Assembly (NCBI GenBank): GCA_945938205.1
Contig: CAMEUL010000003.1
Span: forward strand, 1 to 19,162
Length of the DNA: 19,162 nucleotides
Source: an uncultured Traorella sp.
GTDB lineage: Bacteria > Bacillota_I > Bacilli_A > Erysipelotrichales > Erysipelotrichaceae
Direction: 5' to 3'
Shown here: positions 15,701 through 19,162 of the stretch, one piece after another
Position numbering within the stretch: position 1 is the stretch's first letter
Layout of the letters: every line of letters starts with the position of its first letter
Notes under the pieces: model-generated
The model's database searches: none
Seen by the model: the letters and a program-made list of their open reading frames with translations, nothing else
What the model was told of the DNA's origin: nothing
Position numbers and translations under genes: made by a program

Positions 15701-18348
15701 AAGAAAACCATGAAATTCTAAAAAATGCGAAATTGTTTGGTGAGCAACCTAGAAATGGTGTTTATGGATATTCATGCTGGAATGGAAATAATGGAATCAT
15801 TTCATTCACGAATCCGCTAGATACAGAACAAACGTATTCCATCACACTCAATGAACTTGTTGGTGTAAACAGCAGTGTTCAAGATTTAAAAGGTATTCAG
15901 GTACATCCTTATTCTGCAGAATCTATAAATAGTGTTTCATATAATGACACATTAAATGTGCATCTTGAGCCACATCAGACATTGATTTATCAATATGGTA
16001 AAACTGATTCAAAGGCTCCGGTTCTTGTGAATGTTCAATCAACAAACAGCAATGAGCTAACTCTCAAATTTGATGAAAGAATTCAATTAGGTAAATTTAC
16101 AATAGATGGGGAAGCTGTAAATGCTGAATTGAAAGAAGATTATCGAACGGTTGTATTAACTAGTGAAAGTGTACTTAATAATGATGTAACATTAGGTATT
16201 GAAAATATTCAGGATTTTAGCGGTAATACATATAATCAAGATATGACAGTCTCTTGTTATGAAAATGGTGTCATTGCTGAGGTTGAATCAAACGCTGATG
16301 TAGAAAATGGAGAAAACATTAATTTTGGCTACGATGCGTTTGCAGATGTAAACTGGTTGGATATTGCAAATAAAAAATATACATTATCAACAGGAAATAA
16401 ATTAAAAGAAAAAGCAGATTTCAGTATGAATGTTGTAGTAAACACTGAATCAAATAATGTTGATTTGATTTCTTCAAATGATGAAGTTCGTTTATCTATT
16501 GATGAAAACGGATATGTTGTATTTGATGTGAAAGGTTTACGTGTTTCATCGGAAGAAACAGTTACTACGGTAATTGAAAAAGCGCATGGCAAATTTGGAA
16601 CAGAAGATTATGTAGCTACAACAACTCAAGAGACTGTTATCGGTAAAGTGAATGATGGAAAAGCTCATTCAATTAGTGCGGTTCGTGAAGCTAATGGAAT
16701 GTTAAAACTTTATATTGATGGTAAATTATCTAATTCAGTTTATGATGTAGGTCATATAAATGATGAATTAGTGGGAGGAAAATTTACCATTGCTGATCAA
16801 GGATTTATTGGCAAACTTGGAAATATTCAGGTTTTAAACTATGGATTGGCTTACAATGAAGTAAAAACAGTCAATAGTGAAATGGTTGGAATTCGTCCTA
16901 GTCATGATACTTGGACGGCAACTGCATGCTCTGAGATGGATGGAATGACGGGTGATGCAAGTGCTATGGCAGCTATTGACGGTAACACTCATTCATGGTG
17001 GCATACAAATTATTCCGGTCAAGATAATCATTCAGGACAACACTGGATTGCTGTAGATTTTGGAAAAGAAGAATCCTTTGATAAATTCTATTATACAGGA
17101 CGCGGTGCTTCTTCAAATGGAAGCATCAAGGATTACATTCTTGAAATCAAAGATGCAGATGGCAATTATTCTGAAATCAAACGAGGAACTTTCTCTGGTA
17201 CTTCATCAGAAGAAGCCATTGAATTAGGACAAGTTTATACAGGATATGGTTTCCGTTTAACAAGTGTTTCAACACAGAATGGTCAAGATTTTGCGGCAGC
17301 TGTTGAATTGGATATTTCAAAATCTGATTCTTGGTTAAGTCAAGAAGAATTGGCAAATAAAAAAGCAACTGTTGATTTTGTAGAAAACCTTGAAGATTAT
17401 TCACAGGTAACAGTTAATGCTTATCAAAAAATTGCTAACAAAATTAAAGCTACTGAAAAAGCAACAGAATACTCTTGGAATATTTTAGTGGAAAAATTAG
17501 AATCAGCAAAAACATCTTTAGTTTATGTAAAAGAATTAAAAGAAGTGATTCAAATTGCTCAGGAAAAAGATGAATCCTTGTATACATCTGATACTTTTGA
17601 AAAATTGAAAGAAGCTGTTATGAATGCTGAATTATTAGTGAATACAGCTGAAAGTCAATCAGCAGTAGATGCCATGATCGTAACTCTCAATGATGCGATT
17701 GCCGGACTAAAGGAAAAAGATCCAACAACACCGGATAAGGGAGACATTAAGGTGGGAGAAAAAGATCCAGCAAATATTTCAGCTATCTTAGATAGCATCG
17801 ATGATAAACTTCAGGCTATCATTGACGAAAAACTGAACGAAGGCAAGGATGTTCAGATCAATATCATAGTCGATGAACTGACAGAAGCCAATATGAGTGA
17901 AGGACAGAAAGCTGATAGGACTCGCATTGAAGAATTTGTGAAGAAGAACCAAGGAAATGTGGGAGGATACTTTGATATCAGTATTCAAGTAGAGTGTGAA
18001 GGAAGTTTACTGGGAACTATCACAGAAACAGTGAAGCCACTTCAGATGCAACTGACAATACCTGAAGGATTGAAGAAAGAAGGAAGAACTTTCACAGTAG
18101 TACGTGTTCACAATGGAAGTGTTGAAGAACTGACTACAACACAACAAGAGGATGTCTTAAGTTTTGAAACAGACAAATTCTCAGTATATTCCATTACTTA
18201 TAAAGATGGAGCACCAAGTGATCCGACACAGCCAGGAGGAGCAGATACAGGAGATCATTCAATGATACCGGTATTTATAGGACTGTTGTCAAGTTCATTT
18301 ATTGCTATTCTGTTAATGATCAAAAAAAGTAAGAAAAAAGTTGATTAA
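12745..18348 (+). CDS. Cell-surface GH36-like glycoside hydrolase (alpha-galactosidase/alpha-N-acetylgalactosaminidase type)
   Basis: An 1867-residue exported protein. Order: signal peptide (1-28, IEA-F); start of the GH36 N-terminal beta-domain (about 30-97); two inserted discoidin-like modules (about 113-268 and 286-438); remainder of the N-domain (about 450-640); clan GH-D barrel (about 645-960) with QYNSWYDNM, DDGW (692-695), YWKWDG carrying probable nucleophile Asp811, and QDSGDTG carrying probable acid/base Asp886 or Asp889; C-terminal beta-domain (to about 1089); Ig-like (1090-1174); LamG/concanavalin-like (1186-1373); CBM32 (1383-1527); FIVAR-type helices (1531-1660); shared C-terminal domain (1669-1824); ADTGD (1833-1837), membrane helix and basic tail. 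WKWDG rather than LKWDMN separates it from ordinary raffinose-type alpha-galactosidases. With the GH31 neighbour, host alpha-GalNAc or alpha-Gal glycans are likely substrates (inference). AAAGG lies 8 bases before the ATG. Confidence 0.78.
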   Translation: MNLKQLCKTVLAGSMAFCCMNGPVKIEAFNSVSFSDSGGKLVLSNDYIAREYTIDENSHVLTSLLLNKRINTSLIPQEGSEDFVIKTVSESENENNNEIKYTYSPEPLATTGWNATLKNSENTEFDATEVAKLFDDKLDTHIDQYQITGNPFTLDIDFKEEKTIAAMSVNKRPGYTDSNYGINGTMGGYEIWISSDGSNYNKIKEGTFTEQDYHLHQEGNLYNVGDMVYVNFDSAVQTQYVRVVQTSAALGSAEEFSSSEIDFYETPIKQSIVVDAPEQVLNRENWKISIKNGAGNAFSDEHAHYVIDGNLDSYPNELSISGHPFTVDIDLGSEQTVSSISIDKRPGFSDPNYGTNGTMGEFDLYVSNDGVDYQLAGAGNFTQEAYNLHQVGDLHNVGDRVYANFSKSYTTRYVRLVQKSVSMGNAQEFTTAELNLYSDSYSGPNWNAPISASSEIKSSSLEYSDHSIHETEKGGKKLTINYKPIVLNDVTYSIAQIAVLEADEHYMRTFLEISVSDKDKAQIDYIDTDRFVLPSDVTGIWSHPDESSVSSMWIGKHELMLGQPIYVNGLFMGSEFPAADTLITDNTTQIRYYSGKTFTQLENDHQLTTDGKFVTWQNVVGAAQGTETAVVQSDFFDYIEDIATPTEFRKQYNSWYDNMMNITDESIASSFYGAEAGLSSNGVEPLDSYVVDDGWNNYYDGTYTSNPGSAQGTTPNQTGFWEFNAKFPNELYTSSALTDKFQSAFGLWLGPQGGYNYFSTFARFLEASGTGYAQNDYWTNVCVGSDRYVKNLQSLFIDYQSRFNIDYWKWDGFAVRPCTNPDHDHMTGGYKNMYYTTDLWEKWTDLFDAVRAKRAEKGKGLFINATCYVNLSPWLLQWVNTIWVQDSGDTGELGTGERHQQKIYYRDQVYYQLYKQNQIQFPLKNIYNHDPIYGVSDNSNATTDVFREYLFANAVRGTAFWELYYSPSIMDDAKWKVSADVLAWAEENHEILKNAKLFGEQPRNGVYGYSCWNGNNGIISFTNPLDTEQTYSITLNELVGVNSSVQDLKGIQVHPYSAESINSVSYNDTLNVHLEPHQTLIYQYGKTDSKAPVLVNVQSTNSNELTLKFDERIQLGKFTIDGEAVNAELKEDYRTVVLTSESVLNNDVTLGIENIQDFSGNTYNQDMTVSCYENGVIAEVESNADVENGENINFGYDAFADVNWLDIANKKYTLSTGNKLKEKADFSMNVVVNTESNNVDLISSNDEVRLSIDENGYVVFDVKGLRVSSEETVTTVIEKAHGKFGTEDYVATTTQETVIGKVNDGKAHSISAVREANGMLKLYIDGKLSNSVYDVGHINDELVGGKFTIADQGFIGKLGNIQVLNYGLAYNEVKTVNSEMVGIRPSHDTWTATACSEMDGMTGDASAMAAIDGNTHSWWHTNYSGQDNHSGQHWIAVDFGKEESFDKFYYTGRGASSNGSIKDYILEIKDADGNYSEIKRGTFSGTSSEEAIELGQVYTGYGFRLTSVSTQNGQDFAAAVELDISKSDSWLSQEELANKKATVDFVENLEDYSQVTVNAYQKIANKIKATEKATEYSWNILVEKLESAKTSLVYVKELKEVIQIAQEKDESLYTSDTFEKLKEAVMNAELLVNTAESQSAVDAMIVTLNDAIAGLKEKDPTTPDKGDIKVGEKDPANISAILDSIDDKLQAIIDEKLNEGKDVQINIIVDELTEANMSEGQKADRTRIEEFVKKNQGNVGGYFDISIQVECEGSLLGTITETVKPLQMQLTIPEGLKKEGRTFTVVRVHNGSVEELTTTQQEDVLSFETDKFSVYSITYKDGAPSDPTQPGGADTGDHSMIPVFIGLLSSSFIAILLMIKKSKKKVD
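13075..14065 (+). repeat. Pair of discoidin-like modules inserted in the GH36 N-terminal domain
   Basis: Residues about 113-268 and 286-438 are related copies sharing KRPG--D-NYG-NGTMG, DG-(D/N)Y, F-T-(E/Q)--Y-LH, NVGD-VY-NF, T-YVR-VQ and EF----(E/L)---Y. The block is flanked on the left by LSNDYIAREYTIDENSHVL and on the right by GGKKLTINYKP plus EADEHYMRTFLEI, which together read as one continuous GH36 N-terminal beta-domain. Confidence 0.7.
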
Positions 18349-18387
18349 AAGAAATACAGGCTAGTTTCTTTTGAAACTGGCCTGTAT
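17674..18387 (+). repeat. Long direct repeat, copy 2 (3' end of GH36-like gene)
   Basis: Partner of 11975-12688. The copies diverge abruptly upstream of the ATGATCGTAACTCTC segment, where the FIVAR regions of the two proteins are only distantly similar. Most differences lie in the first 130 bp. Two more occur near the end: a silent Ile codon change, and TGA versus TAA as the stop. Confidence 0.95.
18354..18387 (+). terminator. 3' hairpin after the GH36-like gene, without a T tract
   Basis: Identical in sequence to the hairpin after the GH31 gene: a 15-bp stem with one G-T pair and a TTTT loop, followed by ATGAGAATAAAAATT rather than a clean T run. The next gene starts 65 bases further on, so readthrough into it is plausible. 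Confidence 0.65.
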
Positions 18388-18452
18388 ATGAGAATAAAAA
18401 TTAAATAAACAAAAATATTAAAATGCCTAAATAGAAACGAAAGGAAAAGCTT

Positions 18453-19162
18453 ATGCATTTATTATCAAAGCTTAGTAAGTGTTTGCTGACTTGCAGTTTA
18501 TGTGTTACGAGTGTATTTATGACCACTACTCGCTTATATGCAGCAGAGGAAATATTTGATGAGAATTTTGCATTGAATAAGCCTGTTACAGCAAGTGCGG
18601 AATATGAAACATTACCAGCATCTAATCTGACAGATAGTGATTTAGAGAGCCGCTGGTCAACTGAAATGGAGCCGATACAATGGGCATATGTTGATTTACT
18701 GGAAGAAAGAGTTATCAATTATTACAGTATTACTTGGGAAAGCGAGAGTGTCCATGCTGAAGATTACAAAATTTATGTTACCAATGATATCAACAATTGG
18801 GGAAACCATGTTGTTGAAAAGCAAGGCAACAATAGTAAAATCTCAAGTGGAGTTTTCGAAAAGGTAAGCGGACGCTATGTTAAATTTGAAGTAACCAAGC
18901 AAAAAGGTTACCCGAGTGTTTCAGCTAGAAATTTTGAAGTAATGCTGAAAGACGAAAATCCAGAACAAGATCCAAATGTAAATGTCGCATTAAAGAAAAC
19001 AGTATATGCAAGTTCACAGGAAGCAGATACTGTTAGAGCAGAATTGGCAGTTGATGGAAACAATAATGCGCGTGATTCACGTTGGGGGAGTGACGTAATA
19101 GATGCTCCTCATTGGCTTGCTGTTGATTTGTCAGAATCAATGCAAGTTAAAACAATAAAAAT
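18453..19162 (+). CDS. Secreted protein with N-terminal discoidin/CBM32-type modules (partial)
   Basis: The frame is open from ATG 18453 to the window edge (236 codons, no stop). AAAGGA lies 7 bases upstream. Residues 1-30 form a signal peptide (KLSK, hydrophobic core, LYA-AE). Residues about 36-160 form one F5/8 type C module (LNKPVTASAEYE, LTDSDLESRWST, WAYVDL, RYVKFEV), and a second starts at about 170 (NVALKKTVYASSQ, AVDGNNNARDSRWGS, HWLAVDL) and is cut off. The S/R-RW and DL signatures are typical of galactose-binding-like lectin modules. A catalytic domain probably follows outside the window, and its family cannot be told. The gene continues the same-direction hydrolase locus. Confidence 0.85.
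   Translation, partial: MHLLSKLSKCLLTCSLCVTSVFMTTTRLYAAEEIFDENFALNKPVTASAEYETLPASNLTDSDLESRWSTEMEPIQWAYVDLLEERVINYYSITWESESVHAEDYKIYVTNDINNWGNHVVEKQGNNSKISSGVFEKVSGRYVKFEVTKQKGYPSVSARNFEVMLKDENPEQDPNVNVALKKTVYASSQEADTVRAELAVDGNNNARDSRWGSDVIDAPHWLAVDLSESMQVKTIK

Noticed and set aside
18401..18718. 105-codon leftward frame over the start of the third secreted gene
   Set aside because: It lies opposite a signal peptide and discoidin module with a good ribosome binding site on the plus strand; it looks like a shadow frame.
1..19162. CRISPR arrays, tRNA or rRNA genes, insertion sequences
   Set aside because: No regularly spaced short repeats, no cloverleaf or rRNA-like stretches and no transposase frame were recognised.

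Overview
This 19.2-kb window comes from a low-GC Gram-positive bacterium. The evidence is AG-rich ribosome binding sites, a cre-like CcpA site, an Mga-family regulator, a lipobox lipoprotein and two surface proteins ending in a sortase-type tail. The giant host-glycan hydrolases suggest a gut or mucosal member of the Bacillota, perhaps an Erysipelotrichales-type lineage; that placement is inference and no marker gene here proves it.

Layout. 1-105 is the tail of an unidentified gene. 115-2205 is an EF-G paralogue (translational GTPase) closed by a strong intrinsic terminator. 2300-2755 is a small lipoprotein with a thioredoxin-type CSYC site. 2756-3034 has no gene but holds a compact multi-hairpin palindromic element between convergent genes. 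3035-5292 reads leftward: an Mga-type regulator (5292-3784) followed by a string of very small ORFs (a 68-aa two-helix membrane protein, a 42-aa basic protein overlapping it by 4 bp, a 17-aa ORF with an excellent ribosome binding site, and a 62-aa two-helix membrane protein). 5293-5626 is a divergent control region with a cre-like site and an inverted repeat.

5627 to the right end is a rightward locus of exported, modular carbohydrate-active proteins: a 2340-aa GH31 enzyme resembling the alpha-N-acetylgalactosaminidase branch, an 1867-aa GH36-like (clan GH-D) enzyme, and the start of a third secreted protein with two discoidin-type modules. The first two carry FIVAR and CBM32-type modules and share an almost identical ~240-residue C-terminus with a non-canonical ADTGD sorting tail.

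Working model (inference): a catabolite-sensitive, probably Mga-controlled, cell-wall-attached machine for trimming alpha-linked GalNAc/Gal residues from mucin O-glycans or blood-group structures. The most notable signals are the near-identical 3' ends of the two hydrolase genes (a 497-bp block without a difference), two binding modules inserted inside the GH36 N-terminal domain, an unassigned tandem ~170-aa module in the GH31 protein, degenerate dockerin plus cohesin modules in one chain, the micro-ORF string behind the Mga gene, and the palindromic element at 2825-3004.
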